Shown here: positions 45,131-57,048 of the stretch, one piece after another | How positions within the stretch are numbered: position 1 is the stretch's first letter | Layout of the letters: each line of letters opens with the position of its first letter | NCBI RefSeq assembly: GCF_041146395.1 | Contig: NC_090989.1 | Span: 121,085,501-121,149,500 of the forward strand | Source: Eulemur rufifrons | Lineage: Eukaryota > Chordata > Mammalia > Primates > Lemuridae | Direction: 5' to 3' | Length of the DNA: 64,000 bases | Position numbers and translations under genes: made by a program | The notes under the pieces: model-generated | Told to the model about the DNA's origin: nothing | The model's input: the letters and a program-made list of their open reading frames with translations, nothing else | Database searches by the model: none

Positions 45131-45736
45131 TATAATGAGCAAGCAATGGACAAGTAATGGAACAAGTAAAGAATAACAAGTATGATAATTCTTTTAACTA
45201 GAGTTTAGCACTTTTATATTGTGATTATGGACATATTTATATAAAATAATTTTTTCCATATTATTTACATTATAAAGCACATTTCCCATGTACTTTATAT
45301 TTACTCTACTTTTACTACTTTTGTTTTTTTTTAAGTTTATAGATTTTTTTTAAGGAACTGATATCTTTTGTTGTGAAAAAACATTTATCTAGAGTTTAGT
45401 AGGTCTGTTAGTTGCACTGTAATGTTTTCTTCTATCAAATTCAAGTAAAATTAAGTGTATTCTTAAATACTTATGTTTACATATAGGTATACACACTATT
45501 TATATCTATTTTTCCTAAAATGAACATATTTGACTTTTGTAATCTAAAAATTGTTTGGAGATAGTTTAATATGTAGAGGATAAATAAATAAGTAATATTT
45601 ATACGGAAATTCTGTTGTTGTTACATTACAACCAGGCATACTTACCAACAGCCATAATGGAAGTGGCTTAAATGTATGGAACAACTTCCTCAACCCATCT
45701 CCCCCAAATATTTTCCCTTGTGATGAGCAAATAGCT

Positions 45737-45738
<2 letters not shown>
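45131..45738. other. AT-rich DNA, no gene seen
   Basis: Possibly diverged L1 sequence; nothing specific can be assigned. Confidence 0.35.

Positions 45739-45769
<31 letters not shown>
45739..45769 (+). repeat. A31 homopolymer without a recognised retroelement
   Basis: Thirty-one uninterrupted A residues follow 'gcaaatagctgc'. The 150 bases upstream do not match Alu, L1 3' UTR or a known RNA, and no AATAAA precedes it. It may be the tail of a small retroposed sequence. Confidence 0.9.
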
Positions 45770-45772
<3 letters not shown>

Positions 45773-45805
45773 ATGCTGGCAGGAGTGTCTGAGCTGAGCC
45801 CCTAC

Positions 45806-45933
45806 GGTAGGGTTACAGATTTAGCAAATAAAAATAGTGCATGGGATAATATACTTATACTGAAAAATTGCACATTGTTTACCTGAGATCCAAGTATAAC
45901 TGGGTGTCCTAAATTTTGTCTGGCAACCCTACC
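45806..45933. mobile_element. Short MITE with terminal inverted repeats
   Basis: The left end 'ggtagggttacagatttagc' and the right end 'tctggcaaccctacc' are inverted copies with a few changes. The body ('acttatactgaaaaattg') is part of a common old mammalian palindromic element. If the ends are GGGTT...AACCC, a TA dinucleotide flanks both sides, consistent with a Tc1/mariner-type target. Confidence 0.65.
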
Positions 45934-46654
45934 CAGGGTCAGTCTTACACATTCATTTCCCTGGAGAGTGGAGGGAAACAAGGTAGCTCTTCTGTATAAG
46001 ACCCCGATTTGTCTCTGTTGAATGAAGCTGAGCAGTATTAGAAATGTGTGCTCTCCCTTTTGACACCCAGACTCATCATCTCTCTACTTGCCAACACTTT
46101 CTCAGGGCCCCTTTTAGCATTTAATCTAGGGAATAAGGACACTGTTGCCATGTACTTTTTGGGCTAACGGAGTCAACATCCTAGAACTCCCATGTGACTA
46201 CCTTGCCAACAACCCCAACACAGCCTGCCCCACCCCCTCACCCAGACCTTCTGCCAAGTTCAGACCTCAGAAGCTGAAAAAGACCAGGAAAACCTCACAC
46301 TGAAGGATCATGGCCAGACATCTCCCCGAGCTAAAGGAAAGGCTGCTAAGCATGTGCACATAGGACTTCCCTTGCTGAGAAATAACCAATTTCTTGATTC
46401 CAGTGTGTATGGATTCCAAGGGATATTCCCTTACTCAAAATCATGGCCAAAGTCCTCCTGGATCTTTTGATCATCACCTCCCCAATCCTTACCAATGAGT
46501 TTTGCTGATCACAATTAGTCAGAGGTCTCCATTGTCTCTTCTTCTATCCCAAACTAATTACAATAAGCCTCTAATTTACCATTTTGTACAAAACTCTAAG
46601 TTCCCTGTACATTCTTGCATTGTGTCTGTGACCATTTTCTCTCAGCACAGCTCT
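45934..46654. other. Unassigned DNA, no gene seen
   Basis: The GC content and layout could fit a decayed LTR, but no diagnostic segment is recognised. Confidence 0.35.
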
Positions 46655-46805
46655 GACTGGGAAGAGCATGGGCTGTGACCCTGACCAGCTTGGCTTTGGG
46701 GCCTAGATCACTCCTTTACTAGCCGTGTGACCTTGGCCAATTCACTGAGTTTCTGTGACTTCTATCCCTCTTTTATAAAATGGAACTAATCAGAGAGCCT
46801 TCTTT
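46655..46805 (+). mobile_element. MIR
   Basis: The words 'gggaagagcatgggctgtga', 'actagccgtgtgaccttggc' and 'cccttttataaaatggaac' follow the MIR order, including the 5' tRNA-related part. Confidence 0.85.
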
Positions 46806-47029
46806 GAACTGGATCTTATTCTATGAAAAACCATTCAGACAAATAGGGGGAAAAAATTGCAAATTTCATATTTGAACCCAACCCTTACCCTTTTAGAAGC
46901 CATATAGATTAAAAGACAAAAATTGCAACGTCATTTGTGGTGGAACTAGGGACTAATAAGCCAAGTTACAACACAGACACAAAATGGTATACTCTGGGGG
47001 GGCAGCTGAAAAGCTGGGCAAGTTCTTTA

Positions 47030-47345
47030 ATCCTCACAACTGTAAGAGGCAGACTTTATTTTACTGAGAGGAGCAACATGGGAAAACAGTATGTATAACA
47101 TGCTACCTTTTGTATAAGAAAGGAGGAATGTAAAAATATATTTTATTTGCTTATTTTATGTAAACAATATACAAAATCTTAATAAAAGTGGTTACACCTG
47201 GTGTAAGGATGTGGGCTGGTGGCAGCAAAACATAGTGGTTTAGGGTAGGGCTGGGAATGAGACTTTTCACTATATGCCATTTTATAATGTTTTCATTTGG
47301 GGATCAGATGAATACTTAACTTACTAAAAAATAAAAAGTTGAACA
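47030..47345 (+). mobile_element. Old L1M 3' end
   Basis: The words 'aaaacagtatgtataacatg', 'ctaccttttgtataagaaag' and 'tataatgttttcatttgggg' match the L1M 3' UTR type with 'cagtatgtatagtatgctac'. Confidence 0.65.
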
Positions 47346-47393
47346 TTTTTAAAAATTAAAAATAAAGTCTACCACTTAAAATTGTGAGATAAA

Positions 47394-47455
47394 GGCTATG
47401 TATGTAGTATGTGTTTATTGTATGTATGTATGTCTGTGTATGTCTGTGTCTAGTG
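47394..47455. repeat. (TATG)n-rich simple repeat
   Basis: Interrupted TATG/TGTATGTC units. The 60-codon frame 47398-47580 is only its translation. Confidence 0.85.
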
Positions 47456-47519
47456 CCCAGAAATCTACCTGGCATATATATAATAAGCATTCATTAAATG
47501 TAGCACTCTTCTCTTCTTT

Positions 47520-48498
47520 TATTGTTATTTTTTCTAATTATAAATCATATATTTTGATTAGAGAAAAATTTTTAAATTAAAGAAAAGCCTCAGGAAAAAA
47601 TAGTCACCCATTATGCCAACATTCAAAGATAAATCTGTTAACATTTTGCATATTGCTTATCAATCTTTATATTTTTATGTAGGACAATAAATACAATTTT
47701 TTAATCCTGTGTTTACCTTAAAGCAAAGCCATCCCTTGCAACTTCTGTTTTCAATATCTGCAGTATACTCCATCATATAAATGGCCTTTGTCACCTGTCC
47801 CCTGTCTGTGTCTCCACTGCCCTGTCAACTCCTTCAGGAGAAGGGCTGTGTCTCATTTATCTTCGTGTTCCCTGTGGCTGGCATGTACGGGGATCTTGAT
47901 AAATGATTGTTGAATAAATGAACAAATTAATTACCTGAAAATTATTTGGGTGGCAGCTTATTTTTGGGTGTTTGGGTGATTTCCAGTTGGTTTTAGTCCT
48001 CTAAATACTGCTAGCACAGTCATCCATATACATCAATCACAAATCACTGAGCACATCTTTACTTGTTTCCTTAGGTGAAATTCCTAGAAGTGGAATTGCT
48101 GGCTCAATGGGTAGGAAAAAATTTAAGGTTGTTGAAATCACACTGCTAATTTGCCTTCCAAAAAGTTGTCCCAGCGTGCACTCTCAGCAGCTGCTTAGGG
48201 GAGACCAGGCAGGGACGTTCACTGAAATCAGGAACACTTCCTCCTTAAATCTTTGCTCATTACATGGGAAGAGAAAAAACATCCAACTGCTTTCATTTAA
48301 ATTTCTTTAATTGTTCTAGTGAGGTTGAACAGGTTTTCTAATTTTATTAGACATGATTGTTTTTTTTTACCAGTTGTGTGCTCATAGACTTCATCCATCT
48401 ATCTACTTGGGCCTTCATGTTTTTCTTCTGTATCTTATCTTTCCAAATTTTGAATATCTCTGTTTGTCTCTCACTTCATCATTTATCTAATTATCTCT
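47520..48498 (-). mobile_element. Old L1M 3' portion, split by L2
   Basis: The plus strand shows 'tatactccatcatataaatg' before and 'tcctagaagtggaattgctg', 'aatttgccttccaaaaagtt' after the L2 at 47785-47930, the reverse of the L1 3' region. Confidence 0.65.
47785..47930 (+). mobile_element. L2 3' end
   Basis: The words 'ccttcaggagaagggctgtg', 'tctcatttatcttcgtgttc' and 'tgattgttgaataaatgaac' are the L2 terminus. Confidence 0.85.
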
Positions 48499-48510
48499 AA
48501 GGAATTTTTT

Positions 48511-49125
<615 letters not shown>

Positions 49126-50224
49126 ATATTTCCATTTAAGAAGTTCGTGAGTTGACTTCACAACAAGGAATTTATTTATAACATTTGGGAATCCTGCCCT
49201 CTGTCATGCCTCCACATTTAATCAACTCTTTTCTTTGTACAAAATGTGGCCTTTTTCCTTCTTCAGCCTACTTGCATGCACTCCATGCTTACTGGTGAAA
49301 TATTGCAGCCATGCATTTAGGACAAATGAATTGCCAAGGCCTTGTCAAAGTCACCCAGATCCATAGGAGAGGAGAATCATCAATTTGTATTTGCTGAGTA
49401 CATAAACAACTAGTCTCCTAGGCTTGTGTTTTTGCTAACTGATCACCCACCTTAATCAAACTCATAATTCAATAGCATTAGCACTGTTAAATCTTAATTC
49501 ATCTTCATTAAATTGCTCACATTGAGAGAGGAAAATGGGTTTATTCTCCTCCTCTCCCTATTAAATGGGGACTTCTTAGCCATCCTGGAAACAGAGAACC
49601 CCCTTCCCCCCACCTTTGCAAACTGGGCTTCATGGTTTAAGCAGAACTCCAAGATGGTGGCAGTATCTTTATTTCCTCTGTTGGAATCACTTATCCAATT
49701 TCCAGTCTCAGTAGAAATCAGACTCTGAGCAGGAGGCCTCAAATATGAGGATGATGGGTGGGCAGGGTAAAGGAGGAGAGACAGACGAGGTGGGGAGGGA
49801 GGGAGAGATCATGAGGAAGACATGTCTGCAAGACAGCAAAAGTAGATGTTAAAAAATAAGTGCTTGCAGAGACATAACTGCAGCCAGGCTGGAAAAGGAG
49901 AAGGCCATGCTAGCCCCATGCTCCGGCTGGCCGCTCCCTGTGCTAATCCCAGTGAGAGCAACAGGAGCCGCAGGAATCTGAGCTGCCTGCCTGACTTCAG
50001 CATCTGGCGCTGGAGGCTGAGGCTGTGGGGCAGGGGAAGTTATGTCGTGTGGGCGAAGAAATACCAGCTTGTCAAGGCCCAGGACCAGCCACAGCCAAGA
50101 TCCCGAGCCTTCTCCAGAAAAATCTACAGGTCTTTTATTGACTGATAACTTGCATTCAGGTCAAGCTTTCTCCCTGTGCCAGCCCCTTAGCATCCCCTGG
50201 TACAGTGTGGTGCAGGGAATGGGA
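49126..50224. other. Unique DNA, no gene supported
   Basis: Repeat-free. The AT-rich part 49430-49560 has TAAT words and might be conserved non-coding sequence. The 99-codon plus frame 49846-50145 has no domain and ends before the homopurine repeat. Confidence 0.45.
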
Positions 50225-50282
50225 GGGTGAGGCGGGGAGAGAGAGAGGGAGAGAGAAAGGGTGAGGCGGGGAGAGAGAGAGG

Positions 50283-50322
<40 letters not shown>
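50225..50322 (+). repeat. Homopurine (GA)n repeat with a perfect 34-bp duplication
   Basis: A 34-base unit starting 'gggtgaggcgggg' occurs at 50225-50258 and identically at 50259-50292, followed by (GA)n to about 50322. The nearly all-purine strand favours intramolecular triplex (H-DNA). The 66-codon minus frame is a Ser/Leu string from the repeat. Confidence 0.95.
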
Positions 50323-50327
<5 letters not shown>

Positions 50328-50359
50328 CTCAGCCATCCCATAATATCAGGGCACATTCT

Positions 50360-50386
50360 TGCTGTGTGTGTGTGTGTGCGTGTGTC
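50360..50386. repeat. (TG)n microsatellite
   Basis: Alternating TG with one CG step. Confidence 0.9.
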
Positions 50387-50469
50387 CAGCTTGGGAGCTG
50401 GAAGTTACAAAGCACCTCGTTCAAAATGAAGCCTGCTGTCAAGTGGTAAACAAGGAGGATTCTGGGGGA

Positions 50470-50580
50470 TTAAAATGTCAAGCCCGACCCAAAGCCGGGC
50501 CTTTGCTAATGTGCACGGTGGCCGGGCGGCGTCCGGGAAGGTTTTGAAAGGCTCGAGGCCGGCACGAGGTGTGTGAAACC
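50470..50580. other. Small CpG-rich patch
   Basis: About nine CpGs lie within roughly 90 bases, with 'ggccgggcggcgtccggg' at the centre. Flanks are CpG-poor. It might be a hypomethylated regulatory core or a chance survivor. No promoter elements or exon are visible. Confidence 0.35.
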
Positions 50581-50599
50581 AGAGCTCTGCCTTTCCGTG

Positions 50600-50835
50600 G
50601 AAAAAGCCAGAGGAGAGCAAGAAGGAGACAGATTCTCTCGCCATGGAACGTGTTTAAAGAAGAATCTTTTGAATTAAAATAGACACACTCCCAAAATAAT
50701 CTTGTTTTGAAACATCAGAAATCTTAGGAAGAGGAAAAAGGCTATCAATATACTTACCCTTTGAATCTGTTATGGCCCTTGCTATTTATAATGTATTTTT
50801 CCTCCATGTGGCTTAAAATAATCAACAGACATTAT
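50600..50835. promoter_or_regulatory. Candidate non-coding regulatory element with a MEF2 site
   Basis: CTATTTATAA at 50782-50791 is a full match to the MEF2 consensus YTA(A/T)4TAR. Homeodomain-like and GATA-like words accompany it, and the block is repeat-free beside a CpG-rich patch. The role is inferred from motifs alone. Confidence 0.3.
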
Positions 50836-51495
50836 CACATTAACTCTTGCAATCCCCCGTCCTCTACAGACTCTTGTCCTTCAGGGTCACAGAGGACACA
50901 GGCCCAGCTTTAGTGGCTGTGGCCTCTGCTGCCTTTGCTCCTCTGAGCTTCCTGGCCTGCCCACGCCTGGGAGAGCCTCGTGGCCACCACAGTTTGGGGT
51001 CTTTCCTCATCCAAACAAATGCCAGGTAGCAGCAAGCCTGCTGGCGGGAGACCCTGGAGCACTAAGCCTAACAAGACCCTAGCAACTCTGAGGCCCTGCC
51101 TCTGCCACGGTGTCCTGTCCTACTAGTGTCACCACCAGGCCCATGGCAAGTAACTGCTAACAGCAATAAACTTCTGGTGCTTACAAATCACTTATGTTTT
51201 ACAAAGTAAATTAAAACAAAGTAAAGTTATCACAAGAGAAGGTGCAAAATGGCAGCCCATGCAATATGTAGGTATTAACTTTTAAAACTAAGGAGAGTGC
51301 ACGTAAAACTCCATATTGTCAGCTTCTCTTGGAAAAGCAAAAACCTGGCAGCCTGGGACTGGTGCTTCTACATGTCAGTTCTTCAGTAGGGAGGGCTCTT
51401 CAGGAGACACTGCGAGTTCCCGAGTGGCTGCACCACTTCCTCAGGGAAGGTACTGCCAGCCCCTCATAGGCATTGGAATGTGGCTTCTTCCAGCC
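50836..51495. other. Unique DNA, no gene seen
   Basis: No recognised repeat or supported frame. Confidence 0.4.
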
Positions 51496-51499
51496 AGGG

Positions 51500-52185
51500 G
51501 TAGAAGAAAATTTCCTGGGTTCTGGAATCTACACAATTTGAGGGGCACATTTTAAAGGAAAAAAATTACAAAATTACATATACAAAAGTAGGTGCAGAAT
51601 GAATATTTAGAATGAGAAAAGAAATTATAGACAATTAATAATTGATAATAAATATCAATGGTGATAATTACACATTAAAAAATAATGACAAATAAACATA
51701 CATCCCAAAATCCAGAAAAATAATATAATTTATTTAAAAATAATACTTTACTGCCTGACATGCCTCTATAATGCTTTTTTTACCCCACAGTTTTTGGCTG
51801 CATACTCTTTAAGTCTTTACATGAAAATGATTTTGTAATATTTTCTCTAGAGAGAATAGGTGGGAATTCTCTCGTTCCTGTAGATCAGCTGGTTGAAATT
51901 TGTTTTAAGTTTTTGATAATTTAGAAAAGTTTCTTTTAGCTTCACCCCTCATTATTGGTAATGTCGTACATTTTTAGGATTGTTGTCAAATGTAGGAAAA
52001 CCTTAAATTTTTTTTCATATACGAGTTATTGCAGTTGTGTTAGTGGTTTAAAAAACTTCTATAAGCCTAGGAATTCTAATTAATTTTATTTTACATTATT
52101 CCCATCAAAAATGAAAAAAGGATATATCATACAATTATGATTGTACTTTCTGCCCTATTGAGTATGTTCCTGTATAAGTGAACAT
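51500..52185. mobile_element. Probable old hAT-like DNA transposon fragment
   Basis: The words 'acacaatttgaggggcacat', 'taaacatacatcccaaaatc', 'gcctgacatgcctctataat' and 'gcatactctttaagtcttta' follow a repeat I know from mammalian genomes but cannot name. It shares style with 12190-12345. AT-rich, non-coding. Confidence 0.4.
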
Positions 52186-53262
52186 CTGGTGTGACTAGGC
52201 ATTGACAGGAACTGGATCCGTCACCTGTGATTTTTTGTGCCCCATAATCAGAAGATTATCCATAGAATACCACAGGTTCTGCACATTTCAAGTCTTGCTT
52301 CTCCTACTTTACCCACCTACTTCTAGAGCTGCATGCCAATGGGCACATTATGTCATGATGCTGAGAGAGTTTGTAGAGTGGGCAGTAAGACTTATTTTTG
52401 GAAGCCATTCCTATACCAGCATGGTCAGCAGTGACTTATCCTTGAAAGTGATGCAAACTCCAGAAATATATCCCACTAAACCTAAACTAAACACATTCCA
52501 ACTCAAACCTCCTTAGCAGGTATCAGCAAAGCCCTTGGCCACTCCAATGCTTCCTGACACAGGAGACATTTGACAGAGCAGAAGCAAGAACAGACAGTGA
52601 CAGTGACATTATGATTGCAGTTAAAACCCCTTACCTTTGCAAATTCTACAAAAACATAGAACCAGGTGAGTGCATTCTTAAGGTTCCACCCATGTTCTTG
52701 GAAGTGTCCTGGTGAGTGAGGGGCCTGAAGTTGAAGCTTCACTCACTTCCTGGGGAATCAACCTCTCACTCCCCTACCTTCTTGCGTGGAAAACCAAGAG
52801 GTGCAAAAACCTGCAGGGATGCTGGGCTTCCACACCACTCACGTGCCTTAGGATCTGAGCCCTAGCCCTGTGTGAGCAGCCTTTACTGCAGCACCACTAG
52901 TAGTTGTGGTTGTAAATCACTGTAGTGACTTACTTCCCCAGAATAATCTTTGGGAGTTTTGTCAAAATCTGTGCCTTGTGGAGGAAATACATCTTACATA
53001 TGGCCATTGCCCACCAGATATGCACCAGCCACAGAAAAATGGCAGAGAACTACTGTGCTGGTGGGAAGACCTTATGTTATAGGTAGAGAAAGGTGGGAGC
53101 TGCCCCAAGATTGTCGGGCCAGGATCAGACTCCTCCTAACCATCCTTAGTCCAAAGCTCTCTCCAGTAGTTCAGAGCAGAGTCTCAGCTTTAAAGTGATT
53201 CTACCATCCCTTCTCACATCTGATAAAATACCACATGCACAGCTTTCACATGGATCTTACCT
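52186..53262. other. Unassigned DNA, no gene supported
   Basis: The 104-codon plus frame 52202-52516 and the 79-codon minus frame 52503-52742 have no recognisable domain. Parts may be decayed endogenous-retrovirus-type sequence, but nothing diagnostic is seen. Confidence 0.4.
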
Positions 53263-53267
53263 GGTAT

Positions 53268-53697
53268 TGGTTAACTATTGCTCCAATAATGTGCAACTCA
53301 CCAGCCTGAAACCTTTTGGCTTGAAACAACTTTCATTTATTCTCAAGCATCTATGGATAGACTAGAGAGGCTCTGCTTTGCACTGTAGAATTGTGGGCCT
53401 AGTTTTGTTACACACATTTCTCACCCTCCTTTGGACTGGAGGACTAGCCGAGGCATGTCCTTTTCAAGGTGATGGCAGGGGTACAGAGAGTGAATAGGAA
53501 CATGTGAGGTCTCTTAAGACTTAAGGCTTGGAACTAGCACACTGTGACTTTTATCAACATGCCACTAGCCAAAGCAAATCTAATGGCCAGTTTCAAAGTC
53601 AGGGGTGGAAAATATATTCCACTCATAAGGAGGCTATGGTTAGGGTGTGGATGTGGGGAGGGGTGAAAATCGGGGCCAATAATCTAATCTCCCATAC
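53268..53697 (-). mobile_element. MLT1 solo LTR (older subfamily type)
   Basis: The words 'tggttaactattgctccaat', 'taaggcttggaactagcaca', 'ctgtgacttttatcaacatg', 'ccactagccaaagcaaatct' and 'gggaggggtgaaaatcgggg' follow the older MLT1 consensus in reverse. The centre is reduced. No clear target duplication is found. Confidence 0.75.
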
Positions 53698-53754
53698 CTC
53701 TGGAGGAGCACAGATGACAAATGGGTGAAGCCAGCAGCCCACTGTAGGGATGAG

Positions 53755-54078
53755 GGCCCTGGGGACTGCCAAAGACAACACAATGTTTGGCAGGGACAAA
53801 TGTGGACAGCCGGGTGGACTTATTGCTAAACCACTGTGCCCAAAGAGCATTGACTAATGGATCGTCATCCATCTGGGGGAGGTCTGCAGTGGCATGCTAT
53901 CAGTTTCTGCCCTGCTCCACGGTTTTCATCCATGTCTTGGATGTAGGTGTTGGAATCATCTTTTATTGGATTTACAGATGACACACAGCTGAGCAGCTCG
54001 GCTAGTGCCCTCTGATGACAATGTCAAAATTCAAATTGGTATCAACAGGCTGGATTTAAGGGCCCAAAACAACAAGGG
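53755..54078 (+). mobile_element. CR1/L3 LINE reverse-transcriptase fragment
   Basis: The words 'caaagagcattgactaatgg', 'gaggtctgcagtggcatgct', 'gtcttggatgtaggtgttgg' and 'tttacagatgacacacagct' match L3/CR1. The last encodes an F-x-DD-T-type palm motif (FTDDTQL). Stops and indels are present. It is among the oldest elements here. Confidence 0.75.
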
Positions 54079-54084
54079 TGAATA

Positions 54085-54190
54085 AATAAAGAGGGGAACT
54101 AATATTTATTTTGTGCCTACTACATGCCAGGCACACATTATATTTAATCCTTGCAACACCACTTTGAAGCAGATAATATTATTTTCTTTT
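54085..54190 (-). mobile_element. MIR
   Basis: The words 'tttattttgtgcctactaca', 'tgccaggcacacattatatt' and 'taatccttgcaacaccactt' are the MIR 3' half in reverse. Confidence 0.8.
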
Positions 54191-54591
54191 TTTCAATTAA
54201 AAAACAATATCCTAGAAAAAGAATAACAAACTACACCCTAATCAAGCAGAACAAATAAAAATTAAAATGGAAATTAATAAAACAGAGAATATAAAAACAA
54301 AATCAACAAAACCAAAGTTGATTCTTTAAAAAGATCAACCAAATTGACAAATCTATAGCTAGACTGATCAAAAAAAAGAAAGAGAGAGAGAGAAGACTCA
54401 CATTATTAAAACAGGAATGAAAGAGAAGACATAATTACCAATCTTACAGAAGTAAAAAGAATTATAAGGGCATACTATAAACAATTGTATGTCAACAAAT
54501 TAGATAACTTATATGAACTGTACAGAAGATCAATAAAACCAAAGTCTGGTTTTTCAAAAAGATAAACAAAATTGATAGCCCTCTTGCTCAA

Positions 54592-54783
54592 TTGACAAGA
54601 ACTAGAAAGGAAAGGACTTTAATAAACTCAATCAGAAATGAAAAAGGAGAGGTCACTACAGACATCATGGAAACACAAAACATTATCTTTGAATATTATA
54701 AAAATTTATATGCCCCAAAACTACAAAATGTGGAGGAAATGGACAAATTCTTGGAAACACACAACCTCCCTAAGCTCAATTAG
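54592..54783 (+). pseudogene. L1 ORF2 remnant, segment before the RT domain
   Basis: The open piece encodes a linker-type sequence (key words [10 protein letters not shown] and NLYAPKL) as found just upstream of the L1 reverse transcriptase. It is closed by TAG at 54781-54783. The following part is in another phase, so a frameshift also separates it from the RT. Confidence 0.85.
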
Positions 54784-55246
54784 GAGGAAATGGAATTCCT
54801 GAACAAACCAATATCAAGTGCAGAAATTGGAGCAGCAATAAAAAATCTTCCAAAAAAAAAAGAAAAGTCCTTGACCAGATGAGTCACACCTGAATTTTAC
54901 AAAACATACAAAGAAGAACTCATACTTATACTGCAGAAATTATTCCACACCATTGAGAAGGATGGTATCCTCCCCAACCCATTCTATGAAGCCAATATCA
55001 CCTTGATACCAAAGCCAGGAAAGGATGTAACAAAAAAATAAAACTACAGACCAATATCCTATATGAATATAGATGCAAAAATCTTCAACAAAATCTTAGC
55101 AAACCAAATCCAACAGCACATCAAAAAAAAAAAAAAAAAATTCATCATGACCAGGTGGGCTTCATCCCAGAGATGCAAGGCTGGTTCAACATACACAAAT
55201 CTATAAATGTAATTCACCACATAAATAAAAGCAAGAAAAAGACCAT

Positions 55247-55507
55247 ATGATTTTCTCAATAGACGCAGAAAAAGCATATGATAAAATCCAGCACACTTTT
55301 ATGATAAAAATTGTTAACAAAATAGGCATAGATGGGACATTCCTTAAAATTATTAAGGCCAAATATGATAAACCTACAGCCAATATCATATTAAATGGGG
55401 AAAAATTGAAAGCATTCCCACTTAGAACTGGAACCAGACAAGGTTGCCAACTATCTCCACTTCTATTCAACATAGTGCTGGAAGTCCTTGCCAGAGCAAT
55501 CAGATAA
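55247..55507 (+). pseudogene. L1 ORF2 reverse-transcriptase remnant, fingers/palm (motifs A and B)
   Basis: The frame contains [10 protein letters not shown], the RT motif A with its catalytic Asp, and [14 protein letters not shown], the motif B region. It is closed by TAA at 55505-55507, where a Gln codon is usual. A poly-A run at 55124-55140 upstream breaks the frame from the earlier segment. Confidence 0.93.
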
Positions 55508-55531
55508 GAGAGGGGAATTAAGGATGTCTGA

Positions 55532-56152
55532 ATGGGGGCAGAAGAGGTCAAACTCTCACTCTTTGCTGATGATATGCCAGTATATCTAGAAAATCCCAAG
55601 GACTCAAGCAAGAGACTCCTGGAATTGATAAAAGAATTCAGTAAAGTCTCAGGATACAAAATTAATGCACACAAATCAGTGGCATTCATATACACTAATA
55701 ACAGTCAAGCCGAAAATCAAATCAAAGATACAACACCTTTCACAATAGCGTCAAAGAAAATTAAATATTTAGGAATATATTTAACGAAGAAGGTGAGAAA
55801 TGTTTATAGGGAGAACTACGAAACACTGAGAAAAGAAATTGTAGAAGATGTGCACAGATGGAAATCCCTATCACGCTCATGGATTGGTAGAATCAATATG
55901 GTTAAAGTGTCCATTCTACCTAAAGTGATCCACAGAATTAATGCAATCCCTATCAAAATTTCACCATCATTCTTTACAGATTTAGAAAAAATAATTCTAC
56001 GCTTCATATGGAACCAGAGAAGACCTCGTATATCCAAAGCAATCTTAAGCAAAAAGAACAAATTGGGAGGCATCAGTCTGCCAGACTTCAATCTTTACTA
56101 CAAGGCTATAGTAAACAAAACGCATGGCACTGGTACAAGAAGAGAGATATAG
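55532..56152 (+). pseudogene. L1 ORF2 reverse-transcriptase remnant, motif C and thumb
   Basis: It lies in the same phase as the previous piece, separated by TAA and a TGA at 55529-55531. SLFADDM carries the catalytic Asp pair of motif C. After it come the thumb and connection (words [33 protein letters not shown]). A frameshift near 56118-56124 ends it. The catalytic motif survives while the protein is dead, which shows limited decay. Confidence 0.94.
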
Positions 56153-56544
56153 ACCTTTCGAATGGAACGGAGATCCCAGATATAAAGCCATCTCATATTG
56201 TCATCTAATCTTTGACAAAGCAGACAAAAGTAACATTGGGGAAAAGAATCTATATTCAATAAGTAGTGCTGGGAAAACTGGATATCCACATGCAGAAGAT
56301 TGACTGGATCTCCACCTCTCACTTCTCACAAAAATCAACTCACATTGGATAACAGACTTAAACCTAAGGCATGAAACCTTAAGAATTCTGGAAGAAAATG
56401 TTGGGAAGACTCTTTTAGACATTGGCCTAGGTAAAGAATTTATGAAGAAGACCCCCACAGCAATCACAGCAGCAACAAAAACAAATCAGACATGGTTTAA
56501 ACAAATTAAAAAGCTTCTGCAAAATCAAGGAAACTATCATTATA

Positions 56545-57048
56545 GTGAAGAGACAACCTACAGAATGGGAGAAAATATTTGCTTTCTATACATTCAATAA
56601 AGGGCTGATAGCAAAAATCTATATAGAACTTAAGGAAACCATCAAGAAAAAATCAAACAACCTCATCAATAAATGGGCAAAGGACAGGAACAGAAACTTT
56701 TCAAAAGAAGATAAACCAATGGCCAGCAAACATATAAAAAAGTGCTCAACATCTCTAATCATTAGGGAAATGCAAATCAAAACTACAACGAGATATCACC
56801 TAACTCCAGTGAAAATGGCTTCTATCAAAAAGTTCCAAAATAACAAATGCTGGCATGGATGTGGAGAGATTGGAACACTCTTACACTGCTGGTGGGAATG
56901 CAAATTAGTACAACAATCTCTATGGAAAGTAATTTGGAGATACCTCAAAGAGCTAAAAATAGAAATACCATTTGATCCAGTAATCCCACTACTAGGCATC
57001 TATCCAAAGGAAAAAAAGACATTCTATAATAAAGACATCTGCACTTGA
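56545..57048 (+). pseudogene. L1 ORF2 C-terminal remnant with Cys-rich motif
   Basis: It contains [18 protein letters not shown], the L1 C-terminal cysteine motif thought to bind RNA. TGA at 57046-57048 closes it, and the same phase continues as a 60-codon piece at 57049-57231 (MWYTYTMEYYS). The phase differs from the RT pieces. Confidence 0.92.

Noticed and set aside
50156..50356. Ser/Leu-repeat frame on the minus strand
   Set aside because: A translation of the (GA)n repeat.
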